From Chitinophaga caseinilytica (GTDB taxonomy: Bacteria; Bacteroidota; Bacteroidia; Chitinophagales; Chitinophagaceae), in NCBI RefSeq assembly GCF_038396765.1, contig NZ_CP150096.1:5625001-5689000 (forward strand): 64,000 bases of DNA, given 5' to 3'. Under the pieces are notes generated by a model. The model searched no databases, was not told where the DNA came from, and was given only the letters and a program-made list of their open reading frames with translations. Shown one piece after another: positions 1-7,739 of the stretch. Within the stretch, counting starts at the first letter, position 1. Every line of letters starts with the position of its first letter. The position numbers were made by a program, and so were the translations under genes.

Positions 1-1
1 T

Positions 2-2377
2 GAAACCAAAGTGGTGAACATGCTGAAGGAAGAGAAAGGTATCGAGAAAAGCCAGCTCACCCGCCAGGAATTCCTCAAACACGCTTACGAGTGGAAGGAA
101 AAATATGGCGGCATCATTTATCACCAGATCCGTAAACTGGGCTGTTCGGTAGACTGGGACCGGGTGACCTTCACCATGGACCAGCACTATTACGACGCGG
201 TGATCAAGGTGTTCGTAGACCTTTACGGCAAAGGCCTCATCTACCGCGGCGCCCGCATGATCAACTGGGACCCCAAGGCAAAAACCGCCCTTTCCGACGA
301 GGAAGTGGAATATAAAGAGATCAACGGCAAGCTGTACCACGTGAAATACGCCGTGGTGAACGCCGCCGGCGAAGCTACCGGAGAATTCATCACCATCGCC
401 ACCCAGCGCCCGGAAACCATTATGGGCGATACGGCGATCTGCGTAAACCCGGACGATGCGCGTTATGCCCATCTGAAAGGCCACTTCGCCGTGGTGCCCC
501 TGGTTAACCGCAAAGTGCCCGTGATCTTCGACGAATACGTAGACAAGGATTTTGGTACCGGCGCCCTCAAAGTGACGCCCGCTCACGATATCAACGACTA
601 CAACCTCGGTCTGAAACATAACCTCGAAGTGGTGGATACCCTCAACGACGACGGTACCCTTTCCGCCGCGGCCCAGGTGTTCGTAGGCGAAGACCGCTTC
701 CGTGCCCGCAAGAAAGTTGTGGCGGCGCTCCACGAACAAGGCCTCCTCGTAAAAGAACAGGAATACACCACCCGCCTGGGTTACAGCCAGCGCAACCCAG
801 ACACCGTTGTGGAACCGAAAATCTCCACGCAGTGGTTCGTGAAAATGTCTGAGCTCGCCAAACCCGCATTGGACGCGGTTGTTAGCGGAGAAGTGCGCAT
901 TCACCCTGGCGACCGCTTCCTCGCTACCTACAAATACTGGATGGAGAACGTGAAGGACTGGTGTATTTCCCGGCAGCTCTGGTGGGGCCAGCAAATCCCC
1001 GCCTGGTACGACGAGCAGGGCCAGTTCGTAGTAGCCGAAACGCTCGAAGCGGCGCTCGCAAAATACGAAACCACCTACGGCAATCGCCCCGCAACGCTGC
1101 GCCAGGACGAAGATTGCCTCGATACCTGGTTCTCTTCCTGGCTCTGGCCCATGGAAGTGTTCAACGGCATCAGCGATCCCGGGAACGACGACATCAACTA
1201 CTACTACCCCACTTCCGTACTGGTAACGGGGCAGGATATCATTTTTTTCTGGGTAGCGCGCATGATCATGGCCGGCCTGGAATACAAACAGGAAAAACCC
1301 TTCTCCGACGTGTATTTCACGGGTATGGTGCGCGACAAGCTCGGGCGCAAAATGTCCAAATCACTGGGCAACTCACCCGATCTGCTCGATCTCATCGAAC
1401 GCTTCGGGGCAGATGCCGTACGCTTCGGCATCATGATCGCTTCGCCGGCGGGGAACGACCTGCTGTTCGACGATTCCAGCTGCGAGCAGGGCCGCTTCTT
1501 CAACAACAAGATGTGGAACGCGCTGAAACTCGTGAAAATGTGGACGCCGTCGGATAACACCGGCGCGCCCGTTCCCGAATTCGCCGTGGAATGGATGGAA
1601 AGCCGGCTCAATGAAGCACATGCCGAAGTTGAAAGGCTCATCAAGGACTTCCGCCTGAGTGAAGCGCTGAAAGTATTGTACAGCCTCATCTGGGACGATT
1701 TCTGCTCCTGGTACCTCGAGTGGATCAAGCCCGGATTCGAACAGCCGATCGATAAAGGTGTGTACGACAAAACCATCGCGTACTTCGAGCAGCTCCTCCA
1801 GCTCCTCCACCCCTTTATGCCGTTCGTGACCGAAGAAATCTACCACCTGCTGCGCGACCGCTCCGCGGGCGACGATGTGGTGATCAAACAGTTCCAGGCC
1901 CCCGGCAGCGTGAACGCCGATCTGCTGAAAGAAGGCACCCTGGCGCAGGAGGTGATCACCACCATCCGCGACGCGCGCAACAAACAACAGCTGAAACCGA
2001 AGGATACGATCAAACTGTTCGTGGAAACGCAGGACAGAAAAGCTTTCCAGCGGATCGAAAGCATCCTCGCCAAACAGCTCAACGCAGATGAATTCGGTTA
2101 CACGACCGAAGCCATCACCGGCGCAGCGGCCATCGTAGTGGGGACCGACAAGTTCTACATGGTAACGGAAAAAGAAGTGGACCCTGTAGCGCAGAAAGCC
2201 CAACTGCTCAAAGACCTCGCCTACCAGCAAGGTTTCCTCGTGGGTGTGGAGAAAAAACTGCAGAACGAAAAATTCGTGGCCAACGCCAAACCGGAAGCCG
2301 TGGAATCCGAGCGCAAAAAGCTCGCCGACTGCCAGGCCCGCATCCAGGCCATCGAAGAAAGTCTCAAACTGTTATAA
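2..2377 (+). CDS. valS: Valine--tRNA ligase, 5' end outside window
   Basis: Class Ia aminoacyl-tRNA synthetase that charges tRNA-Val in the cytoplasm. The frame is open from the first bases, so the true start and the N-terminal HIGH signature lie upstream; roughly 90 residues are missing compared with a typical 870-880 aa enzyme. Visible parts in order: the CP1 editing domain (RPETIMGDTAI near 410-440 and KVTPAHDINDYN near 570-600), the catalytic-core continuation, the KMSKS loop (bases 1349-1363, in GRKMSKSLGNSPD), the anticodon-binding helical domain, and a C-terminal coiled-coil arm rich in Lys and Glu. The gene ends in a strong intrinsic terminator. Identity is secure. Confidence 0.97.
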   Translation, partial: ETKVVNMLKEEKGIEKSQLTRQEFLKHAYEWKEKYGGIIYHQIRKLGCSVDWDRVTFTMDQHYYDAVIKVFVDLYGKGLIYRGARMINWDPKAKTALSDEEVEYKEINGKLYHVKYAVVNAAGEATGEFITIATQRPETIMGDTAICVNPDDARYAHLKGHFAVVPLVNRKVPVIFDEYVDKDFGTGALKVTPAHDINDYNLGLKHNLEVVDTLNDDGTLSAAAQVFVGEDRFRARKKVVAALHEQGLLVKEQEYTTRLGYSQRNPDTVVEPKISTQWFVKMSELAKPALDAVVSGEVRIHPGDRFLATYKYWMENVKDWCISRQLWWGQQIPAWYDEQGQFVVAETLEAALAKYETTYGNRPATLRQDEDCLDTWFSSWLWPMEVFNGISDPGNDDINYYYPTSVLVTGQDIIFFWVARMIMAGLEYKQEKPFSDVYFTGMVRDKLGRKMSKSLGNSPDLLDLIERFGADAVRFGIMIASPAGNDLLFDDSSCEQGRFFNNKMWNALKLVKMWTPSDNTGAPVPEFAVEWMESRLNEAHAEVERLIKDFRLSEALKVLYSLIWDDFCSWYLEWIKPGFEQPIDKGVYDKTIAYFEQLLQLLHPFMPFVTEEIYHLLRDRSAGDDVVIKQFQAPGSVNADLLKEGTLAQEVITTIRDARNKQQLKPKDTIKLFVETQDRKAFQRIESILAKQLNADEFGYTTEAITGAAAIVVGTDKFYMVTEKEVDPVAQKAQLLKDLAYQQGFLVGVEKKLQNEKFVANAKPEAVESERKKLADCQARIQAIEESLKLL

Positions 2378-2382
2378 TATTC

Positions 2383-2423
2383 AGGATCGTCCGGCGTTTA
2401 CATAGCCGGACGATCCTTTTTTT
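2383..2423 (+). terminator. Intrinsic terminator of valS
   Basis: A perfect 13-bp stem (AGGATCGTCCGGC and its complement) with a 9-nt loop is followed by seven T residues. It begins 6 bases after the valS stop codon. Confidence 0.9.
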
Positions 2424-2428
2424 GCCCT

Positions 2429-2926
2429 ATGACGAAGCAATTGCTGATCACGCTTGCACTGTTCACCGGAATCTCGGCCACCACGGCCGCGCAATCCAAA
2501 CCGAAGCCGCCGGCCAAACCGGCGAAGCCCGCTGCTGCCACCACTTCGGCTGCCGATAAAAAACTGCGTTTCCGGACCACCTGGGGCATCTACCTCAGCG
2601 ATTCCATCCCCCGCCCGGAAGTCCTGAAAATACTGGATTCCGCGCTCGTGGTGCGCGATCAGAAAAACAATAAATTCCCTGTCGTTTCTTTTGATTTTCT
2701 CTATGAAGCGAAAGAAGCGTATCTCAACGATACTACCAGCCAGGTCGCGTTTTACACGGAAACCACCGGCGATTCCTTTACGGGCGACCGCCTTTCCGAC
2801 CTCTGGAGCAACCGCCTGAAAGAAACCGTCCAGAAAGGCGAATCCCTCATCTTCTCCAACATCGTTATCAAATACACGGAAGACAAATTCTACCGCGTAC
2901 CCGAACTCCGCATCACCGTCCGCTAG
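2429..2926 (+). CDS. Small secreted protein of unknown function
   Basis: 165 aa. The first ~21 residues form a signal peptide (MTKQLLITLALFTGISATTAAQ), followed by a Lys/Pro/Ala-rich linker (KPKPPAKPAKPAAAT) and a compact domain starting near residue 45 (RFRTTWGIYLSD). I do not recognise the domain. The exported N-terminus and low-complexity linker suggest a periplasmic or surface protein. Its TAG stop overlaps the stop codon of the convergent exporter gene in a shared CTAG. The gene lies directly behind the valS terminator, so it probably has its own promoter. Confidence 0.75.
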   Translation: MTKQLLITLALFTGISATTAAQSKPKPPAKPAKPAAATTSAADKKLRFRTTWGIYLSDSIPRPEVLKILDSALVVRDQKNNKFPVVSFDFLYEAKEAYLNDTTSQVAFYTETTGDSFTGDRLSDLWSNRLKETVQKGESLIFSNIVIKYTEDKFYRVPELRITVR

Positions 2927-3975
2927 TCTTCATTCCCCATAATCATGCCCCAGGGGCGCATGTTCGGGATTTTGTCGAACACCACTTTCAGCAATGCCAT
3001 CGCCGGGATGGAAATGAACATCCCCGCGATCCCCCAGATCATGCTGCCGATAAACACGCCCAGCAGCGTCACCATGGCGTTGATAGACACCTTCGACCCC
3101 ACGATCCTCGGCAGCAGCACGTTCGCGTCCAGCAAATGGATCCCGAACATGAGCGCCGCGGCCCAGAACGCCTGTCCAGCCGTGCCTGTCGTCAATGTCA
3201 CCAACACCGTCACCAAAATCGTCAGCACCATCCCTACGTACGGGATGATGTTGAAAATAGCGCCCAAAGTGCCCAGCAGCACGGCGTATTTCACACCGAG
3301 GCACAGCAGCGCCACGATGTACAGGGTAGCCACCACGAGCATTTCGATGAACAATCCTACCACATAACTTTTCACCACCACGCGGCTGTGCGCGATCACT
3401 TCCCGCACTTCGCCGGCGAATTCCGCACGGAACAGGCGCAACAAAAACTGTACGAGCAGCCGGCGGTAATACAGGAGGAAAAAAGTGTACAGGGGAATGA
3501 ATACGAGGAAGATGAGGACGGAAGAAACCGACGTCACGGCGTTCACCACGAGTTGCGACAGCGAAGCGATGCTCTTGGCGGCGTTTTCGTTGATCCAGGC
3601 GATCTGCTGGTCGGAATCCACCTTGAATTTATCGTCGACCCAGATGGTCAGATCGTTGGCCATCACCATGAGCCGTTTTTCAAGCATGGGCAGGTCGGAA
3701 ACGAAGGTGGAAGTTTGCCAGGAAATGAAGTACAGCATCCCCGCCATGAAAAACACGAAAATGAGGACGGCCAGCCCGGCAGCCGCGCCCCTGGGCAGTT
3801 TCAGCTTCTCCAGCCCCTGCGCCAGCGGCAGCAGCAATATCGCGAAGAGGAAACCGAAAGCCACCGGCGCCAGGATGTCTTTCGTCGTCCGCAGGATCAC
3901 GACGATAAGGACGAGGCTGAGCAAAACATGGCTCAGTTTCATGTAGAAAGGCGGCTTGACGAAAGGTTGACGCAT
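2923..3975 (-). CDS. AI-2E family transporter (PerM/YdiK-like)
   Basis: 350 aa polytopic inner-membrane protein. It has about seven or eight hydrophobic segments: two N-terminal, one near residue 70, then a soluble stretch (~90-140), and a C-terminal cluster. The family signature is visible at the C-terminus, where a conserved Gly-rich membrane segment (FIGSMIWGIAGMFISIPAMA) ends in LLKVVFDKIP. Members of this family are proposed to export AI-2, ions or small metabolites; substrate cannot be read from sequence. The ATG at 3975 is used, giving MRQPFVKPPFYMKLSHVLL. It lies 10 bases downstream of the large outer-membrane protein gene on the same strand and could be co-transcribed with it. Confidence 0.88.
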   Translation of the reverse strand: MRQPFVKPPFYMKLSHVLLSLVLIVVILRTTKDILAPVAFGFLFAILLLPLAQGLEKLKLPRGAAAGLAVLIFVFFMAGMLYFISWQTSTFVSDLPMLEKRLMVMANDLTIWVDDKFKVDSDQQIAWINENAAKSIASLSQLVVNAVTSVSSVLIFLVFIPLYTFFLLYYRRLLVQFLLRLFRAEFAGEVREVIAHSRVVVKSYVVGLFIEMLVVATLYIVALLCLGVKYAVLLGTLGAIFNIIPYVGMVLTILVTVLVTLTTGTAGQAFWAAALMFGIHLLDANVLLPRIVGSKVSINAMVTLLGVFIGSMIWGIAGMFISIPAMALLKVVFDKIPNMRPWGMIMGNED

Positions 3976-3985
3976 GTACGTTTTT

Positions 3986-6811
3986 TTAGTATGAAAAGAG
4001 TTGCTGCAAGGGAACGATCAGCTCGAAACGCCCTTTCCGCGAAGGATCGCCGGGATTGTCGTTGAACAGTTGACTGTAACGCATCCCGAACGTGAAAGGC
4101 AGCACATTGCCGATCTTGGTATCGAAGTAAAGTTCCCCGCCGGCCGATGCATAAGTAACGTGGCGGCGGTTCCGAAAGTTGAATGCAGACATAAAGTCGT
4201 GGAAAACGTTGGCCCTGACCCGCGAAAAATACAGCAGGTTGGCGAATCCCCAATCCGGGTACACCAACGGGAAATGATAGTTCGACCCCACTTTGAAAAC
4301 ATGCTGGAAAAACGGCTTGCTGTACCCCCGCGCATAGCTGAAAGGATCGCTGAACGCGTACCGCAGGCTCGTGTCTTTCTGCAGATACGACAGCTGCACC
4401 ACGATGTTGTGCGTATTCCGGAACCCGGGGAAATACAGATCGGCCCGCCCGAAAAACTGTTCGGCCGGGATGTTGTTCAGCGATTTGCTGTACCGCATGG
4501 CGAGCGTCTGCCCGAAATGCGAGTAGATCTGCTGCAGGGCCTTCATCCGCTGGTTCGAGAAGCTGAAGCCGAGATCGAGGTATTGGAGGTTGTTGTCGCG
4601 GAACTGGTACTTGCTGTTGCCGGCCCGGGTGCGCGTTACCTGGTGGAAATCCGCGCTGAGCGTGAGGCCGCGGTAGAATTTCCCGGAGCTGAGGCGCAGG
4701 GGCAGGCTCATGCCGCCGTACCAGTCCAGCTCGTTCCACCGCACCTGGACGGTATCGTTGATGTTGACGTACCGGTCGGATTTGTAATCGCCGCCGGCGC
4801 GAAGAACGGGGAACCACCCGGCCCAGGCCACCTGCCCGCCTACCGACGGACTGCTCTCATTGCGGTTATATCCGGCGCCGATGCGGGTCTGGAGCGTCCC
4901 GAGCACGTTTTCCCCCAGGAGGTACCATCCGTAGTCAGGATCGTCGATCACCGGGAGCCAGCTGTGAAAATTGAATAAACGGTGCCCTTTGGCGTATTTC
5001 CGGACGTTTCTCCCTTCATCCCTTACCTCAGCCAGCAAATTGCCGCCCTCCCCGAAATCGGGCTGTAACCAGGGTTTTTGGTGATTGGCCGCGGGGTCGA
5101 TGGGTTCCCCGGCGTTGAGGGGCATGGAGAGGAGCTTGAAGCCGTTAGCGGTGAATTCGCTGAAGACGAACTTCCCGTCTGCCACCGCCAGGTGATGTAC
5201 ACCGTTGGCGCGGTGCGAATGCCGGCGGACGGTACCTCCGGCCAGGGGCACGCTGTAAATATCGTCGACGTCGGCAAAGGCGGCGGTAAAATATACCGTA
5301 TCGCCCTGGACCACGGGTATCCCGATGGCTTTCATGGCAAAGGGAACGAGCGTTTCCGTGTTTCCGCCGGCCACGGGCTGCTTCACGATGGCCATCCGGC
5401 CGGTGCTGTCGCGCACGGCGGTGACGATCCACTGATCGTCGTCCGTGAATTTCGGGTAGGTGTAATACCAGTTTTCGGGGTTGGGGAGGCGTTGCAAGAC
5501 CTGGCCCGTTCCGGCATCGAGGATTTCGAGGCTGTAACGCTGTTCCGGGGTAAGTGCGGCTACCACTACCGATTTCAGGTTATGTGAAAGGTCTGGCGAA
5601 AAGCAGCGGCGCTCATGTTGCAGGACACGCCGGTTGTTGAGGGAACCGGGTTTGTAAATCACCACTACCGAACGCTCGTCGGCCCCCCAGCGGGCGCTGT
5701 AGCGGCTTTCGGTCCAGAGCAGGTGCCCGCTGCGGTAGCTGAAGAAATTATCGAAACCCGTGCCGGGAGCCGTCATCCGGAACGCGCGGGGCCGGCTGCC
5801 CCCGTAGATATTGTAAAACGCAGGGATGGTTTGGTAGGAATTGTGGAGCACCACGAGCCCGCCTTTCCCGTCTGGATAAACATACCTGAAATTCTCCACC
5901 CCGTTGCTTTTGGTGAGATGCGTGACATTCACGTCGAGCGTATCCGCGGGCTCGGCCGGCGGGCTGTTCCAGTTTTGGCGGTAGTAATCGTAGGAAGCGT
6001 GGAAGAAAGCGGCCGCGTTCTTGCCGGTGCGGCGTTTGAGGCTTTGGGAGAAAGGATAAAATACCCCGCGGAAGCGGACCGCATCGTCCGTTACGTTTTT
6101 CCAGAAATCGCGCCCATGCTGCAAACGACCGTAGCTGGTCATGAGGTAACCCGTTTCATAGTGATCGGGCATGTAACGGCGGTAGGAACCATTCCGGATC
6201 TGCATGTAGCTGTAATCCTTCCCTGCCAGCTTCAACGCCCGGAAACCGTCGAAAAACGCCGGGAGGCGGCCCCTGCCCTGCTCGCTCATCGCCGTTTCGG
6301 CCACAACGGCATCGCCTTCCCAGAACCAGTTCGGCACGGCGATATTGGTAATTGCGGCCTGGCCGAGTTCCCCGAAAACATAATATCCTGCCTTGCTGAT
6401 GCCTTTGCGGAAATTATTGTTCTGGATGACGTGGCGGTATTCGTGCAATGCCAGCTGATCGGCCCAGTTGAGCGAACCGAGGTCTGAGGAGTTGGGCGGC
6501 GGCGTGAGGTAAAACACGGAGCGGAAGGGCCCCAGCTGCACGAAACCATTGCTCTGCATCGTTTCATGCTGCAATACGATATTGATCTTCCTCACGACAG
6601 GCCCCAGCGTTCCGGTGTGCGACCGGGCGATACGGTGGATGACGTCGGCCACCCGCTTCCCCTGGGTTTCCAGGCCGGCGGGGAATATCACGCGGACCGT
6701 ATCCGAATCTACCTGCCGCCATTTCAGGGAAGGCCGGTTGCCGCCGAACTGCTGTGCGCCCGCCGTGTGGGCAAGGGATATGGCCAGGGCCAGGCATAGA
6801 AAGTAACGCAT
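3986..6811 (-). CDS. Outer-membrane protein: metallopeptidase-like head, TolB-type propeller, C-terminal barrel
   Basis: About 941 aa, started at the ATG at 6811, which gives a clean signal peptide (MRYFLCLALAISLAHTAGAQQ). The 14-residue upstream extension in frame is unlikely. Residues ~100-180 carry HEYRH (first His at 123) and VPNWFWEGDAVVAE (Glu 165), the arrangement of a gluzincin peptidase of the MA-like type, with two His and a distal Glu as zinc ligands. The middle (~300-600) reads as beta-propeller blades with repeated F-D-D-x-W and Y-x-v-p-l-a-G-G patterns. The last ~270 residues alternate polar and aromatic beta strands and end in a terminal Tyr, as in outer-membrane barrels. Peptidase activity is inferred; a non-catalytic role is possible. 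Confidence 0.75.
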   Translation of the reverse strand: MRYFLCLALAISLAHTAGAQQFGGNRPSLKWRQVDSDTVRVIFPAGLETQGKRVADVIHRIARSHTGTLGPVVRKINIVLQHETMQSNGFVQLGPFRSVFYLTPPPNSSDLGSLNWADQLALHEYRHVIQNNNFRKGISKAGYYVFGELGQAAITNIAVPNWFWEGDAVVAETAMSEQGRGRLPAFFDGFRALKLAGKDYSYMQIRNGSYRRYMPDHYETGYLMTSYGRLQHGRDFWKNVTDDAVRFRGVFYPFSQSLKRRTGKNAAAFFHASYDYYRQNWNSPPAEPADTLDVNVTHLTKSNGVENFRYVYPDGKGGLVVLHNSYQTIPAFYNIYGGSRPRAFRMTAPGTGFDNFFSYRSGHLLWTESRYSARWGADERSVVVIYKPGSLNNRRVLQHERRCFSPDLSHNLKSVVVAALTPEQRYSLEILDAGTGQVLQRLPNPENWYYTYPKFTDDDQWIVTAVRDSTGRMAIVKQPVAGGNTETLVPFAMKAIGIPVVQGDTVYFTAAFADVDDIYSVPLAGGTVRRHSHRANGVHHLAVADGKFVFSEFTANGFKLLSMPLNAGEPIDPAANHQKPWLQPDFGEGGNLLAEVRDEGRNVRKYAKGHRLFNFHSWLPVIDDPDYGWYLLGENVLGTLQTRIGAGYNRNESSPSVGGQVAWAGWFPVLRAGGDYKSDRYVNINDTVQVRWNELDWYGGMSLPLRLSSGKFYRGLTLSADFHQVTRTRAGNSKYQFRDNNLQYLDLGFSFSNQRMKALQQIYSHFGQTLAMRYSKSLNNIPAEQFFGRADLYFPGFRNTHNIVVQLSYLQKDTSLRYAFSDPFSYARGYSKPFFQHVFKVGSNYHFPLVYPDWGFANLLYFSRVRANVFHDFMSAFNFRNRRHVTYASAGGELYFDTKIGNVLPFTFGMRYSQLFNDNPGDPSRKGRFELIVPLQQLFSY

Positions 6812-6916
6812 ATGTAAAAGCGGGTTGAACACCGCGCAACAAATTACATACAAATTTCAGATAATAGCGTTGCGGGGATGACTTCAACGTGACAACGCTT
6901 TTTAGCCATTTTTCCG

Positions 6917-6924
6917 TATTTTTG
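6917..6924 (+). promoter_or_regulatory. Candidate -7 box upstream of iscA
   Basis: TATTTTTG fits the Bacteroidota -7 consensus TAnnTTTG and lies 19 bases before the ATG. No convincing -33 TTTG at the expected spacing was found. Confidence 0.35.
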
Positions 6925-6943
6925 TATTCAAATTTTTCGATAA

Positions 6944-7288
6944 ATGGACACAATCACACAAGCACCTATAAAATTGACCGGCGGGGCCGTAAAAGAATTG
7001 AAAAGGCTCATGGCCGAAGATGGATTTGATTCCGCGCAGTACCTGCGCGTGGGCGTGAAAGGCGGCGGATGTTCCGGCCTTTCGTACATCCTCGGCTTCG
7101 ACGCCAAAATGGAAGGCGACGATACGTATGAGATCGAAGGTATCCCGGTGGTGATGAAGAAAGCCCATGGGCTGTACCTGCTCGGCATCGAGATCGATTT
7201 CGCGCATGGCCTCGAAGCGCGCGGGTTCACCTTCAACAACCCGAACGCCTCCTCCAGCTGCGGCTGCGGCACTTCCTTCGCCGTATAA
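6944..7288 (+). CDS. iscA: A-type Fe-S cluster carrier (HesB/IscA family)
   Basis: 114 aa cytoplasmic protein that transfers or assembles iron-sulfur clusters. The three conserved cysteines are present: one in VGVKGGGCSGLSY and two in the C-terminal CGCG motif (SSSCGCGTSFAV). The full length matches the family (105-120 aa). It stands alone, without suf or isc partners nearby, so whether it is IscA-, SufA- or ErpA-like in vivo cannot be decided. It is divergent from the outer-membrane protein gene; the ~130-bp gap between them should hold both promoters. A terminator follows. Confidence 0.93.
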   Translation: MDTITQAPIKLTGGAVKELKRLMAEDGFDSAQYLRVGVKGGGCSGLSYILGFDAKMEGDDTYEIEGIPVVMKKAHGLYLLGIEIDFAHGLEARGFTFNNPNASSSCGCGTSFAV

Positions 7289-7311
7289 CCTGGTGCGGAA
7301 CCTTTTTAACA

Positions 7312-7350
7312 GGTGATCAATGAAGCAAAGCTTCGTTGGTCACCTTTCTT
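7312..7350 (+). terminator. Intrinsic terminator of iscA
   Basis: A 15-bp stem with two G-U pairs (GGTGATCAATGAAGC against GCTTCGTTGGTCACC) has a short loop and a T-rich tail, 24 bases after the iscA stop. Confidence 0.8.
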
Positions 7351-7570
7351 TTTCCGGGGCCGCTCGTCCCCAACCATCCCTTCCCTGGAATCAGCATTCT
7401 CCTCAAAGGCCACATCGTAATCACTTATCTGCATTTTCTTACAAACCGTGTAAACTTATAGCAAGCCCACTGTAAACCGCAAGCAGGAATAAGTTGGTAG
7501 GTCGTAAATTAATATCAGTATTTTCTAACGCAAGGTGTAAACCCATAGCAGGACTAGACCCCGTACGCAA
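7351..7570. other. Gene-free stretch with three imperfect ~20-bp repeats
   Basis: No open frame with coding character was found here. Three related sequences stand in the same orientation at 7448-7467, 7470-7489 and 7535-7554, sharing the pattern (G/C)TGTAAAC--(A)TAGCA-G. The DNA is more AT-rich than the flanking genes. The stretch runs directly into the 11-bp tandem repeat element. Confidence 0.5.
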
Positions 7571-7650
7571 ACCGTATAGATACAGTACAGCTACAGTAGG
7601 GATATAGTAGGGATATAGTAGGGATACCGTACTGTAACCGTACTAAATGA
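7571..7650. repeat. Dispersed 11-bp-unit repeat element, copy 1
   Basis: After ACCGTATAG come six consecutive 11-bp units (7580-7645): ATACAGTACAG, CTACAGTAGGG, two copies of ATATAGTAGGG, ATACCGTACTG and TAACCGTACTA, then AATGAG. The outer units hold an 8-bp inverted repeat, TACAGTAC (7581-7588) and GTACTGTA (7629-7636), 40 nt apart. A second copy with one unit fewer lies at 55461-55530. Both sit between convergent genes. Function unknown. Confidence 0.85.
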
Positions 7651-7675
7651 GTTCCAAAAAAGCTCGCTACCGTCC

Positions 7676-7715
7676 TAAAAACAAAAAGGGTGACCAGGAA
7701 CCTGGTCACCCTTTT
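7676..7715 (-). terminator. Intrinsic terminator of secDF
   Basis: A perfect 15-bp inverted repeat (AAAAGGGTGACCAGG, 2-nt loop, complement) is followed on the minus strand by CTTTTTGTTTTT. It lies 24 bases after the secDF stop. Confidence 0.9.
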
Positions 7716-7739
7716 CGAGTATGTTGGATGTTATCCGGC

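Noticed and set aside
7571..7650. CRISPR array
   Set aside because: Units are only 11 bp and contiguous, without unique spacers, and no cas genes are nearby.
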